A DNA stretch of 64,000 bases, from the NCBI RefSeq assembly GCF_003967555.1, contig NZ_BIFS01000002.1, positions 248,001 through 312,000 of the forward strand. Direction: 5' to 3'. The notes below the pieces were generated by a model. That model saw nothing but the letters and a program-made list of their open reading frames with translations. It did no database searches and was not told the origin of the DNA. Origin of the DNA: Dictyobacter kobayashii. Its GTDB lineage: Bacteria > Chloroflexota > Ktedonobacteria > Ktedonobacterales > Ktedonobacteraceae. Shown in pieces: positions 8,569-17,858 of this stretch (positions are counted from its first letter, which is position 1; every line of letters starts with the position of its first letter). A program made the translations under genes and the position numbers.

Positions 8569-9509
8569 AATCAGGAGCCAAAGACCTGGAATTCATAGAG
8601 GGAGTAGCCCCAGGAGGTGCCACGCTGCGTCCCATACATGCGCACGTAGCGTCCCGTCCCCGAGAGCCCCTTGAGATCCTCCGTCCCTCCCGATCCATTG
8701 CTCTGTGTATAGATCGTCGTCCAACTGCTGCCATCAGGCGAGACCTGGATCTGGTAGGCCTTGCCGTAGGCCGTCTCCCACTGCAGCTTCACCTCGCTGA
8801 TGTGATGGCTCGCGCCCAGATCCACCTGCAGCCACTGTGGATCACTGTACTGGCTCGACCACCTCGTGCTTGGATCCCCGTCCACCGCATAGCCCGGTCC
8901 TACGCCACTGTTCTCGCTGGAGGAGGCTGTCGCTGGATGGTTCTGCGACAGGTTGCTCGTCGCCCCTCCCCCTGTCACACTGACCTGGCTGAAGCTTGTG
9001 GTGTTGAGCGCGCTGGTGTTGTGCGCCGTCACCGCCAGGCCCACATACGCATTGGTCGCCATGCTGATCGTGTCGCTGCCCACCACCGTCCAGCTGCTGC
9101 CATCGCTGGAGATCGAGCCGGTGAAGGTGCTGCCCGCTCGCTGCAGCTTGACCCAGTAAGGAGCCGCCACGCTCGCCCCCGCGGTACTGCTGCTGCTGCC
9201 TCCTGTCGTGGTGCGGCGCTGGAACACCGCTCCATTGCCCGGTGTAAGCGCCATCAGCGCATGCGTCGAGCCGGCCGTCAGGCTCTCACGGATCATCACT
9301 CCCGCTTTGGCCCAGCCATCAGTGTTCTGCTGGCTGTCGATCCTGGCCACAATGGTTCCATCGCCACTGAGCGGCTGACTGACGTACTGGAAGGCATCGG
9401 CGCTATCCCAGATGTCGTTGCCCGAGCCGACCACGGTGAAGGTACCATTGCTGGCCGAGGCCGAACCCGCCTGTCCCACCGATCCGATATCCTGCTGCTG
9501 CCACGGCGC
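8569..9509 (-). repeat. Long direct repeat, copy C of the C-terminal modules
   Basis: Third near-identical copy of the DUF1349-like plus discoidin DNA, here attached to a clearly diverged catalytic domain. This shows the binding modules were copied or converted independently of the enzyme part. Confidence 0.85.
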
Positions 9510-11696
9510 AGGCAACGAGCCTCCTGTAGGCGTCGGTGTCGGGGTCGGAGTTGTACTACTGATGCTCTGTGTCGTGATCCTGATAGTGCCATTGGAGGGG
9601 AAAACCGCTCGTGCAGGTCCATCGACATAGATGAAAACCGAATGCAAACCCGCTGAAAGAGAAAGCGTCACATCCTGGGCAGCATATCCATCGGCAGCTG
9701 GATAGAGCGGCATCGAAAGCGTACCAGCCTTATGGTTATCCAGCATGACACGTTCTACAGCTCCACTTTGTTCCTGGTGACCAAAAATGTTGATGCTATA
9801 GGTTCCACTCTGTGGCACGCGCAGCAATAGCTCTTTCCAGGGACTTGCAGACGGACTGATATAATCGGTTCCGCCGCTGGTCTCGGCTTGCGTCACTGAT
9901 TGCCCGACGGTGCCAGATGGTACTACACCAGCTGTCACAGCCGGAAGCGAGGAATTCATGACCTGAACCATCCCATTCCACTTGCCTGAATTCTGGACCG
10001 TCAGATCGTCAGAGAGTCCCCACATCCCGTAGGTACTGTAGCGTGTAACGTGCGCGAACTGCATATAGAGTTCGCCGCCATCGGGATACCAGTTGTTGAG
10101 TAGATCATGTGTTTCCACATCCTGCATCCCAGGATCACGAGCAGCCGCGAATTTGTTGCTGAGATTTGTATCACCTTCTTCATCCTGTCCGCCTTCATAC
10201 ACCAACGAGTGCAGACCAAAGTAGGTCGCAATCGTACGGCTCTGAAGGTACCCCGATGCATTGTTGTCGCTGGCAGTCTTCTCGCCATTGAGGATGGCGG
10301 TGACAGATGAAGAGTCGGCACTGGTATAGTAGCCTGTCTGCGCAATACCATACAGCACGCTACCAGGGGCGCCATAGTTATCGGATACGTATTGCAGCAT
10401 ATCCACATCGTTGCTGACAGCGGCATTATTAATGACGGGTCGAATGCGTGTGCCGTTGTCGCTGAAGGCTGTCTTAAACTGCTTGCCAATCTCGATCGTG
10501 CGCTTGGCAATACGACGGAAGCGAATGGTATCATCGTCCGTTTTTCCGTCGTAGTTCAGGTTCGTCCCTCCAGCTTTGACCTCATCCTGGGCAGCCTGCA
10601 GATTCCAGGGTCCCTGAGGAAAGCCATAGTGCCACATCTCATTGCTATACTCAACATAAACGTTCACATCCGAAGGGACGCCTTGATTACCTGTTGCGGC
10701 ATCACCATTTTTCAGCAGGTTTGCCAGCTGGGTCACGTAGTTGTCCGATGCATTCACTGGAATATTGATCCAGATATCTTTATGCGTCAGCTGCGCGACC
10801 AGGATGACGTCTTCCCAGGGAATCGTCCCATGAACACCATTGTGATTACTGCCGTAGAGAGGGCCTTCATTAGGCTGCATCCGATCAGCAGGCCATTGCA
10901 AAAGATAGGGATAGGCCTCTGCACTTCCCGGTTGCGCGTAATTATTGGTACCCAGCGAATCCATAAATCGGAGGGCTGTCCATTTATAGTTATTGATGGA
11001 GTTGATCCAGGGGGTGGTAAATACTTGCGTGGTGTTGGTGGCATAGCCTGGCCGAATCATTTTGACGTTGGTCACCCCTGTCCCAGGATTATCTGTACCG
11101 GTACGTTTGGTCTGGGTAAAGGTAATCACGGAGAGCAGGCCCCCAGAAGGGTTGCCAAAGGTGACATCTGCAGTCGTGGTGTTGGTCGAGGCATTATAGT
11201 TCTGATTGCTGATGGTGGTGGCCTGGTGTGCAGGATCATCACCTGTAGCTGTCAGTACAGCCTGACCAGTAAACGAAAGCTTGTATGTACCACTCAGGTC
11301 AGTTGATTTCTTCAGTGGATCAGCGTTGGTCGCGCTCGGGTTCCAGGCGAAGGTATAGCGATTGTCTTCGGTCCATTGAAAATCACTCGTCGGCCAGCCA
11401 TTATTGTCTTCAGTCAAAGGGGTAGAGCCTACCTGTTCAAAACGCTGATTATTCTGAATCATATCAACAAGAGACTGTTCATTAAAATCCACATTCAGCC
11501 CGAGTGGAGGGGTGCCCGCTGGCGCGGCGGCAGCATAGCTCGGTTGTACGACAGCGCCCCGGTAGAATGCAAAGCTCATCCCGATAAGCACCAATAATAC
11601 AACACCACTCATGATGTGGGTTCTTTGTGCTCCTTTGCCTACGCGTACTCTCTCGCCGAGAGATGCAGGAAGCGAACCCTTTTCTGTCTGCTTCAT
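8571..11696 (-). CDS. Secreted multi-modular glycoside hydrolase, diverged paralogue
   Basis: 1,041 residues. A signal segment (~29-56, ending near SYAAAAPAG) is followed by a catalytic-type domain that is homologous to but well diverged from the two downstream genes. It keeps 'EYSNEMWH' and 'LVYEGGQDEEG', the two candidate catalytic glutamates. A beta domain (~600-725, 'LLLRVPQSGTYSINIFGHQEQ') follows, then a Thr-Pro linker, a DUF1349-like module and a discoidin module virtually identical to those of its neighbours. It is probably exported and acts on a related polysaccharide; the substrate is unknown. ATG 11696 has GAGGT upstream. The 286 bases upstream (11697-11982) contain no gene and probably hold its promoter, which I could not locate with confidence. 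Confidence 0.78.
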   Translation of the reverse strand: MKQTEKGSLPASLGERVRVGKGAQRTHIMSGVVLLVLIGMSFAFYRGAVVQPSYAAAAPAGTPPLGLNVDFNEQSLVDMIQNNQRFEQVGSTPLTEDNNGWPTSDFQWTEDNRYTFAWNPSATNADPLKKSTDLSGTYKLSFTGQAVLTATGDDPAHQATTISNQNYNASTNTTTADVTFGNPSGGLLSVITFTQTKRTGTDNPGTGVTNVKMIRPGYATNTTQVFTTPWINSINNYKWTALRFMDSLGTNNYAQPGSAEAYPYLLQWPADRMQPNEGPLYGSNHNGVHGTIPWEDVILVAQLTHKDIWINIPVNASDNYVTQLANLLKNGDAATGNQGVPSDVNVYVEYSNEMWHYGFPQGPWNLQAAQDEVKAGGTNLNYDGKTDDDTIRFRRIAKRTIEIGKQFKTAFSDNGTRIRPVINNAAVSNDVDMLQYVSDNYGAPGSVLYGIAQTGYYTSADSSSVTAILNGEKTASDNNASGYLQSRTIATYFGLHSLVYEGGQDEEGDTNLSNKFAAARDPGMQDVETHDLLNNWYPDGGELYMQFAHVTRYSTYGMWGLSDDLTVQNSGKWNGMVQVMNSSLPAVTAGVVPSGTVGQSVTQAETSGGTDYISPSASPWKELLLRVPQSGTYSINIFGHQEQSGAVERVMLDNHKAGTLSMPLYPAADGYAAQDVTLSLSAGLHSVFIYVDGPARAVFPSNGTIRITTQSISSTTPTPTPTPTGGSLPAPWQQQDIGSVGQAGSASASNGTFTVVGSGNDIWDSADAFQYVSQPLSGDGTIVARIDSQQNTDGWAKAGVMIRESLTAGSTHALMALTPGNGAVFQRRTTTGGSSSSTAGASVAAPYWVKLQRAGSTFTGSISSDGSSWTVVGSDTISMATNAYVGLAVTAHNTSALNTTSFSQVSVTGGGATSNLSQNHPATASSSENSGVGPGYAVDGDPSTRWSSQYSDPQWLQVDLGASHHISEVKLQWETAYGKAYQIQVSPDGSSWTTIYTQSNGSGGTEDLKGLSGTGRYVRMYGTQRGTSWGYSLYEFQVFGS

Positions 11697-11982
11697 AGGG
11701 TTGTTTACCTCATTGGACGTGGTTGATTGTTGCTTTCATTGCAACACACAAAACAATGAACAACATGGATAGATACAGATCGGCCTTCTTTCCTGCTATG
11801 TCCGCACAACAGGACATGAAGATGTACATTTCTATTGGCTTGCGCATAGAAATGAGAGAATAAAATGATGGTATAGGAAAGAATGGGCCGGTAACAGAAC
11901 AACTATCTACACGAGATAAAGCATCGTTATCCTGGCATCATCATATCCTCCTCTCGCTAATATTGAGGCCTGGTACTCTCCC
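11697..11982. other. Intergenic region upstream of glycosidase 3
   Basis: No supported gene. It lies between the start of the 8571-11696 gene and the stop of the regulator at 11983, so it should carry the glycosidase promoter. A single AGAACAACTAT (11897-11907) matches one half of the TTGTTCTAGAACAA operator plus flank, but no matching second half is visible. Confidence 0.4.
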
Positions 11983-13122
11983 TCAGGTACTCGCCTCTAT
12001 CTTATTAAAAAGGTCCATTGTCCGTCGAAGCCTGGGTATGACTTTCGTTGTAGCGTCAGCAGGTTTCTGGCCTGCCATCAACGTATCCAGGACCATGAAC
12101 ATTTTCTGAACGATTTCTGCTGGATCAAACTCCACAACGGTGAGACCGGGGATGCCATTGAAGATGAGCATTGAACCAGCATTGGCATGGGTAGCGACTT
12201 TGATATCATCTCCGATCGTTACCTGTAAGCGATTCAAGGCGGCCAGCACTCCCTCCATGAGCATGTCGTCGGTCACGATCAAGCCATCGGGACGGGGAAC
12301 AGTTGGATGGCTGAAAACGTCCATGGCTATTTTATAGCCTTGCGCTGAAAAAGACAGGTTTTGTGGGTGCTGATACAGAAAATCTGGAGGAACCGTGCGC
12401 GCCAGCTCTGGTTGAAATGGGAGATCAAAAACATTGAGGCAGGACCGATAATCATGAAAGGAGGGTGGCTCCGGTCCATCTACCGTCATCATCGTTGGCG
12501 ACCAGATCCCGATGTTGCGACATCCCTGCTCCGCCAGTGCTTTGACCGTCATTAAAGCAAATTGAGCCTGGTCAAATCCAACCATCCACCGATCATAACC
12601 AGCGAAGGTGACACAGGGGATCGCTGCGTGCTCGCCCCATTCGTAGTCTGACATGCCGACGACAAGCAGCCCATGCACCAGGTGTGCTTCCATCATGTGC
12701 ACCATCTCTTCTGGTAAGATCACCTGATGCTCAGTCGTTCTCAATACCAGGTGAAAGCTATGATATTCATTTTTGCTCTGCGCCCTGTGTTGCGCCTCCT
12801 GAGCAAACAGGTGCCAGAGCTCTCCCCAAAAAGGCGAGTGACGTTGCTGGGCCAGCAGAGAAGCATCGAGAAGAATACTGATGGTCTTACGATGAATTTT
12901 GTCGGAGATAAAGATACCTTTGCTATGTTTGCGCTCAATTACGTGTTGCTGCTCTAGCCGGCTCAAGGCTTCATCCAGTGTAGCCCGGCTGGTACCAAAG
13001 CGGGTACAGAGTTCACTGACGGTGGGAAGCTTCTGCCCCGGTTCCATTTGTAAGGCCAGTTCACGCACATGCTGGCATAAACGAGGAACTGTCATTCCTT
13101 CGCGTGGCTGGGTCGCTGCCAT
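11983..13122 (-). CDS. GntR-type winged-helix regulator with LacI-like sensor domain (copy 2)
   Basis: 379 residues from the chosen start. Winged helix in the first ~75 residues (LPTVSELCTRFGTSRATLDEA, then 'RKHSKGIFISDK'), then a LacI-like effector domain ('HGLLVVGMSDYEWGEH', 'PDGLIVTDDMLMEGVLAALN', 'DIKVATHANAGSMLIFNG'). ATG 13122 is chosen because GAGGA lies six bases upstream and alignment with the two paralogues begins there; the in-frame ATG at 13194 would place the start inside the operator. It is transcribed from its own promoter with an operator at 13194-13207, implying autoregulation, and it lies between the glycosidase genes and the long ABC operon. Confidence 0.88.
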   Translation of the reverse strand: MAATQPREGMTVPRLCQHVRELALQMEPGQKLPTVSELCTRFGTSRATLDEALSRLEQQHVIERKHSKGIFISDKIHRKTISILLDASLLAQQRHSPFWGELWHLFAQEAQHRAQSKNEYHSFHLVLRTTEHQVILPEEMVHMMEAHLVHGLLVVGMSDYEWGEHAAIPCVTFAGYDRWMVGFDQAQFALMTVKALAEQGCRNIGIWSPTMMTVDGPEPPSFHDYRSCLNVFDLPFQPELARTVPPDFLYQHPQNLSFSAQGYKIAMDVFSHPTVPRPDGLIVTDDMLMEGVLAALNRLQVTIGDDIKVATHANAGSMLIFNGIPGLTVVEFDPAEIVQKMFMVLDTLMAGQKPADATTKVIPRLRRTMDLFNKIEAST

Positions 13123-13193
13123 AGCGTCCTCGCTTCCTTTCTTTGTGTCATGTTCCGGCCTCTTTGAGGTAACGGGATATAGAAGAAATAGCA

Positions 13194-13238
13194 TTGTTCT
13201 ATAACAATAGAATAATCGAGAGAAGCATGTATTGTCAA
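13194..13238 (-). promoter_or_regulatory. Promoter and operator of regulator copy 2
   Basis: Minus strand: TTGACA (13238-13233), 18 bp, TATTCT (13214-13209), then the near-palindrome TTGTTATAGAACAA (13207-13194). The operator sits one base past the -10, where a bound repressor would cover the transcription start. It differs from the two sites near 27651 and 27765 at one position. Confidence 0.75.
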
Positions 13239-13327
13239 GTAGACTATCTGAAAGTCATCTGGCGCCATACGAAAACCTGGAGCAGGATTTTTAACCTACT
13301 GCTGTATGCACTCCCTGGGCACGTGTA

Positions 13328-15058
13328 TCAGAGCATGCTGATCACATCACCTCCTGCCAATAAGCCATAACACTGCTGGCCGATGCATACGATATCAATC
13401 ATTTGCATATCATGCGTATGCTTTCTGACGCACATGCAGGTATGAGCATCCAGCGACACCAGAAAAAGTCCTTTCGTCGTGAGAAACAAGAGATGGTCAT
13501 CGATTGCGAGCACTTTGCGTACCTCATCAAGGGCCTCTTCCTCACCTGCAAAGTGCACCCGTTGCCACTGCCCCCATCCTTCATGGCGCAAGAGTGTATT
13601 GCCGATTACCAGCATCAATGGTTGCTGACACATAGCAATGGTGGCCCAGGTCGTCGAGATCTCTAAACCAGCGGCCCAGGTATCGCCCCGACCCAGAGAG
13701 TGCCAGATGCGCGCGCGGTACAGCCGGGGATCATAGGTCACTGCGATAGCCAGCGTTGCCTCGGCAACCAGCGCGACAACAGGGAGAATTCCAAAGGGGG
13801 AGGGAAGTTGCTGCCACTGCTGACCGGCATCACAGGTACGCAGGAGGCAGGGCGGGTTCATACTCATCCCGAGGCCAAACCCATCAGCGCACACACTCAT
13901 CTTCGTCATCTGAAGAGGCGCGCTTCCTCCAACCATCTGCCAGTCTACGCCCCCATCGTCTGAACGATAGAGACCCTGTGTGGTCGCGGCACACAACACA
14001 TCTCGCTCGGAGATACTGGCAGTCTCGATGATTGGCGCCCCTTGCAGGACCGGGCACCAGCCATGCCCAGGGTCATAACGCAACATCCCGGTCTGCGTGC
14101 CTATTCCCAGCAGTCTTGTTTTATGCATTACAAGCTGGTGCAGGTCATAGAGAGGAGGATAGGGCAGCGCTTGCCAGCTTTGGCCATCATCGGTACTCAC
14201 CCAGAGGCCAGTACTGGTACCACTATAGATTCGGCCATCCTGGTGAGCAAAAACCAGGGGAACAACCGGCAAGACCTGTGACCAGGATTGTGACACATGA
14301 TCCCGGCGCAGAAGGCCGTTTCTGGCGCAACCAAGCAGCAACGTATCCTGATCGGTGATGTCGAGCGCCACCGGCTGCACTCCCTCCGGTACGTCCTGGC
14401 ACCGATCCCAGTGTCGTCCGTTGTCGTGCGAAAGATACAGTGCTCCTTGCTCTCCAGCGGCGAGCAGGTCCATGTTGGAAGAACGAGCCAGGGCAACAAT
14501 GGAAAGATCACTCAGGTCCGGGACGGCTTTCCAGGCTCGCCCCGCGTTTGGTGACCGATACAGACCATCGGGTGTGGCAGCCAGCACAATCTCGCGATCA
14601 GCCCAGAACAACGCGGTAATCTCAAAGCTCTGCAATCCAAATTGAGAGCTGCGCCATGAGGATCCCCCATCATCGCTTCTGAGGATACCACTTTCCAAAG
14701 TTCCAAGGAGTGCGACATGATCATAAAGAAAATCTGGTGAGGCTACCAGGCTCGTCACCGAGGCCAGGCCTTCCTGCATGGCACCGCGAAACCAGCTCTG
14801 CCCACCGTTATACGAATAGGCAACTCCTTCAACTCCTCCGGCAAGCAAACGATCACCACAGACGGCAAGGGTCGTGATGCCGGTTAAGGGCGGGCTACCA
14901 CTACATGGCCGCCATTGCGTGTCCACTCTCCAATGAGCCACACCGCCACTGCCACCGGCCCATACGTCGTCCGGGGTACAGGCCAGAGCCAGCACAGGCA
15001 CCTCTAATTCGATAGGAAGCAAAAATTGTTCATGCCGTCGTCGTTGAGCAGCTAGCAT
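13328..15058 (-). CDS. Asp-box (BNR/YCF48-like) beta-propeller protein, no signal peptide
   Basis: 576 residues made of repeated blades with the Asp-box pattern S-x-D-x-G-x-x-W (for example 'SDDGGSSWRS', 'SPNAGRAWKA', 'SHDNGRHWDR', 'STDDGQSWQA', 'SDDGGVDWQM', 'TCDAGQQWQQ'), as in sialidase, sortilin and YCF48-type propellers. There are no catalytic sialidase residues and no export signal, so an intracellular scaffold or sensor role is more likely than enzymatic activity. ATG 15058 is preferred because AAGGAGG lies just upstream; a GTG at 15091 overlaps the stop of the preceding gene. It is the last gene of the ABC operon and follows the GroEL-like gene tightly, which suggests the two work together. 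Confidence 0.75.
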   Translation of the reverse strand: MLAAQRRRHEQFLLPIELEVPVLALACTPDDVWAGGSGGVAHWRVDTQWRPCSGSPPLTGITTLAVCGDRLLAGGVEGVAYSYNGGQSWFRGAMQEGLASVTSLVASPDFLYDHVALLGTLESGILRSDDGGSSWRSSQFGLQSFEITALFWADREIVLAATPDGLYRSPNAGRAWKAVPDLSDLSIVALARSSNMDLLAAGEQGALYLSHDNGRHWDRCQDVPEGVQPVALDITDQDTLLLGCARNGLLRRDHVSQSWSQVLPVVPLVFAHQDGRIYSGTSTGLWVSTDDGQSWQALPYPPLYDLHQLVMHKTRLLGIGTQTGMLRYDPGHGWCPVLQGAPIIETASISERDVLCAATTQGLYRSDDGGVDWQMVGGSAPLQMTKMSVCADGFGLGMSMNPPCLLRTCDAGQQWQQLPSPFGILPVVALVAEATLAIAVTYDPRLYRARIWHSLGRGDTWAAGLEISTTWATIAMCQQPLMLVIGNTLLRHEGWGQWQRVHFAGEEEALDEVRKVLAIDDHLLFLTTKGLFLVSLDAHTCMCVRKHTHDMQMIDIVCIGQQCYGLLAGGDVISML

Positions 15059-15087
15059 CATCTCCTCCTTCATCTTTCTCTCGCTCT

Positions 15088-16692
15088 TCACATGGTATGC
15101 ACGATGGTATCCGTCGTCATCGCCATCATCGCCGTATTGATCGCTGCTTCCAGCACACCACAGATCACATACGTGCTATCGATGATGCCGCATTCCCGCA
15201 TGCACACATATTTGCCTCGCAATGCGTCAAAGCCATAATCACCACCGTGGCGCTGGACTTCCCCTAACGCGACCAATGGAGACTGCAAGCCATAATTTTT
15301 GACCAGTTGGAGAAAGGGCGCCTCTAGCGCCCCGGCGACAACCGCCAAACCACCGCGCACATCCTCGCACAGCGACCCGTGCATGGCAGTCTGCAAAGAT
15401 GGGAGACAGGCCAGATATGCGATCCCTCCTCCGGGAACAGTACCGTACATCTGGACCGCTTCCAACACCAACAACGCTTTTTCAATGCTTTCTTTTTTGC
15501 GCTCGCGCTCGTGCTCGCTATACGCACCCACTTTGATGACGCCGATGCCTCCCGTCAGCCGGGCCTGACGCATCTTCAGAGTCGCCCGCTCCTTGTCCGC
15601 GTGGTCAAGCTGCTGCAACCGGCTACGAATACCAACGAGACGCTGCCTGAGCGTTACGGGATCGCCCTGGCCCGCAACAATAACCAGGCCATTACGCGTT
15701 AACGTCGCCTTGCGCGCGCGTCCAAAGTATTCCAACCGCATATGGCGTGGAGAGCAACCCTGGTCCGTGTTGAGCACTTGCGCGCCTACCAGCACGGCCA
15801 TATCAGCCAGATCGATTCCAGTCAGGCCAGAGGTAATGATCGCGGGCGCAACCGTCAGAATACCGCGAGTATGATTGAGAAGCAGGGTCTTCAGGGCATC
15901 CTGTTCAATACCATTCGCTACAATCACCAGGGGCGGTTTATCTGGATGCTGTACCGCCAGTTCCAGGGCGGATTGGACCTGATCAAGTCGGCTAACAACC
16001 TCGTCCACGATCATGATCAACGGCTGGTGCAGGTCAATGCCAGCCTTCTGCTCGGGTAGAAAATAGGGATCCGCCACATGAACGTCCCATTGGCCGCCGC
16101 TCACATATTCGCGATCCAGATACGGTGTATAGGACTCTTCAATGGCCAGGGAGGCCTGATCACCTAAGACATCAACCGCTTCACCAAGCAGAGCCCCGAG
16201 GGCCGCGTCGTTGGTGACATTCGTGGCAATACTGGTCAAGTCATCCTGCCCGGTAGATAGCTGAGCTTGAGCAAGCAAAGCCGCCCGAGCCAGGGATAAT
16301 CCCAGTTCCATGCCGCGCTTGAGTTCATCAGGATTGGCTCCAGCGGTAATACGCTTGACCGCTTCGCGCAGGGCCGCGACCGCCAGCACCGCACCAGTGG
16401 CGGCGCCATCCCCATAACGCTCATGGATCCCCATAGCCATTGAACGTACCATCATGGCCCCAATATTTTCTGCTCTCTCGGGAAGCGCGATGACACGAGT
16501 CGCAACCGTCGCCGAATCCTGTAACACCTCCGGCTCCAACCTGCTACGAGCATACAAGACCGATCCCTTCGTGGGTCCAAGCATAAACGCGAGCAAGGTA
16601 CTGAATTGCTCAAACCCACGCAGAAGCTTGTGCAGAGCCAGTGGAGCCTGTACCAGCGCTGGATGCACATCTGAAGATACAAGCCTGTTCAT
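15088..16692 (-). CDS. Divergent GroEL/Cpn60-like protein lacking key ATPase residue
   Basis: 534 residues, aligning along the whole length of group I chaperonins: 'FMLGPTKGSVLY' (TLGPKGRNV), 'ERYGDGAATGAVLA' (GDGTTTATVLA), 'ITAGANPDELKRGME', 'GGIGVIKVGA', 'TVPGGGIAYL' (VAGGGVAL) and 'CGIIDSTYVICGVLEAA'. The Asp of GDGTTT is kept (Asp95) but the threonines are partly replaced. The position of E. coli GroEL Asp398 (VEDAL) reads I-E-K-A, Lys405, and there is no Gly-Gly-Met tail. It is therefore probably not a normal folding ATPase. It sits inside a sugar ABC operon between the third ATPase gene and the propeller gene, with a good ribosome site (GGAGGAG) before ATG 16692. Possible roles are a structural ring, a scaffold or a specialised partner of the propeller. 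Confidence 0.82.
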   Translation of the reverse strand: MNRLVSSDVHPALVQAPLALHKLLRGFEQFSTLLAFMLGPTKGSVLYARSRLEPEVLQDSATVATRVIALPERAENIGAMMVRSMAMGIHERYGDGAATGAVLAVAALREAVKRITAGANPDELKRGMELGLSLARAALLAQAQLSTGQDDLTSIATNVTNDAALGALLGEAVDVLGDQASLAIEESYTPYLDREYVSGGQWDVHVADPYFLPEQKAGIDLHQPLIMIVDEVVSRLDQVQSALELAVQHPDKPPLVIVANGIEQDALKTLLLNHTRGILTVAPAIITSGLTGIDLADMAVLVGAQVLNTDQGCSPRHMRLEYFGRARKATLTRNGLVIVAGQGDPVTLRQRLVGIRSRLQQLDHADKERATLKMRQARLTGGIGVIKVGAYSEHERERKKESIEKALLVLEAVQMYGTVPGGGIAYLACLPSLQTAMHGSLCEDVRGGLAVVAGALEAPFLQLVKNYGLQSPLVALGEVQRHGGDYGFDALRGKYVCMRECGIIDSTYVICGVLEAAINTAMMAMTTDTIVHTM

Positions 16693-16713
16693 AGATACAA
16701 CTCCTCCTGCTAG

Positions 16714-17853
16714 CTACCAGGACTGAGGGGACAACGCTTCCTCAGTAGAGATATCAAAAAGGCAGATGCGCTCTTCATCCACACCAAAGGCGAATACCTG
16801 GTCGATGGCAGGCAGAGCAGCACCGCTATCCTCATACAGCATACGCAGATGGTTGCCATCGACCAGGCGCACGGTCAGAAGATTTTCTCCGACTAACGGT
16901 TCGATGTCTTCGACCACGCCCCGGTGAACAGTAACCTGAGGATAGTCAACCAGCTCCCATTCAGGAATAAAAGCTGTTGGCGCAAGCCCCACCATCACAG
17001 AAGCAACGTTCTGCTGCACGACCTGGTTCCACCTGGGATCTAACGACAAATGCAGATCGGCCACCTCAACCTGGTAGCCGTCATCGCCATGGATACATCG
17101 TCCCTCCAGCACGTTCATCGGCGGGGTACCGATAAAGCGAGCCATAAACAGATTGGCGGGATGGTGCAGAATCTCATCTGGCGTCCCTACTTGCTGCAGA
17201 TGGCCCCGAGCGATAACAGCAATGCGATCAGCCATGGCAAACGCTTCACTCTGGTCATGGGTGACATAAATACTTGGCTTCCGCTTCTGCTGATGAAGCG
17301 CCTGAATATCACGGCGCGCGCGATAGCGCAGTTTGGGGTCCAGATTGGCCAATGGCTCATCAAACAGATACGCATCGGCATCTTTGACCATGGCGCGTGC
17401 CAACGCCACACGCTGTTGTTCACCACCGGAAAGGTCGATTGCCGTCTTTGTCAGAAAAGGGCGCAGACCCAGTTTCTCGGCGACCGTACTGATGCGTTTT
17501 TCGATTTCGACGCGAGCCATTTTACGCGCCTGCAGCCCATATGCGATATTATCGAACACGTTCATGTTAGGATAGATGCCGTAGTCCTGAAACACCATCC
17601 CGAGATTGCGCTGGCGGGGAGACGCGTTGGTAACGTCCTGCTGATTGATAAAAACATGCCCGGCATCAGGCGTTTCCAATCCGCTGATCAAACGTAAAAT
17701 TGTGGTCTTTCCACCACCTGATGGACCCAGCAACACAAAAAATTCCCCCTCGGCAACATGAAAGCTGATATCATCGACCACCAGGGTATTCTGGTACCGC
17801 TTGACCAGGCCCTGTACTTCTAATCCATTCATAGCATCCACATTCTTTCTCAT
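16714..17853 (-). CDS. Sugar ABC transporter ATP-binding protein, MalK/UgpC type (third of three)
   Basis: 379 residues. Walker A GPSGGGKTT (~43-51; the usual Cys is Gly), Q-loop VFQDYG, signature LSGGEQQRVALARA (~141), Walker B YLFDEPLANLD (~162), switch His in YVTHDQSEA, and a C-terminal regulatory OB-type domain. Such subunits power carbohydrate importers in the cytoplasmic membrane. Start uncertain: ATG 17853 or ATG 17832, neither with a strong ribosome site, which suggests translational coupling to the DUF624 gene just upstream. Confidence 0.9.
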   Translation of the reverse strand: MRKNVDAMNGLEVQGLVKRYQNTLVVDDISFHVAEGEFFVLLGPSGGGKTTILRLISGLETPDAGHVFINQQDVTNASPRQRNLGMVFQDYGIYPNMNVFDNIAYGLQARKMARVEIEKRISTVAEKLGLRPFLTKTAIDLSGGEQQRVALARAMVKDADAYLFDEPLANLDPKLRYRARRDIQALHQQKRKPSIYVTHDQSEAFAMADRIAVIARGHLQQVGTPDEILHHPANLFMARFIGTPPMNVLEGRCIHGDDGYQVEVADLHLSLDPRWNQVVQQNVASVMVGLAPTAFIPEWELVDYPQVTVHRGVVEDIEPLVGENLLTVRLVDGNHLRMLYEDSGAALPAIDQVFAFGVDEERICLFDISTEEALSPQSW

Positions 17854-17858
17854 TGTTT

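Noticed and set aside
15593..16059. Plus-strand frames opposite the chaperonin-like gene
   Set aside because: Shadows of the minus-strand gene; no independent evidence.
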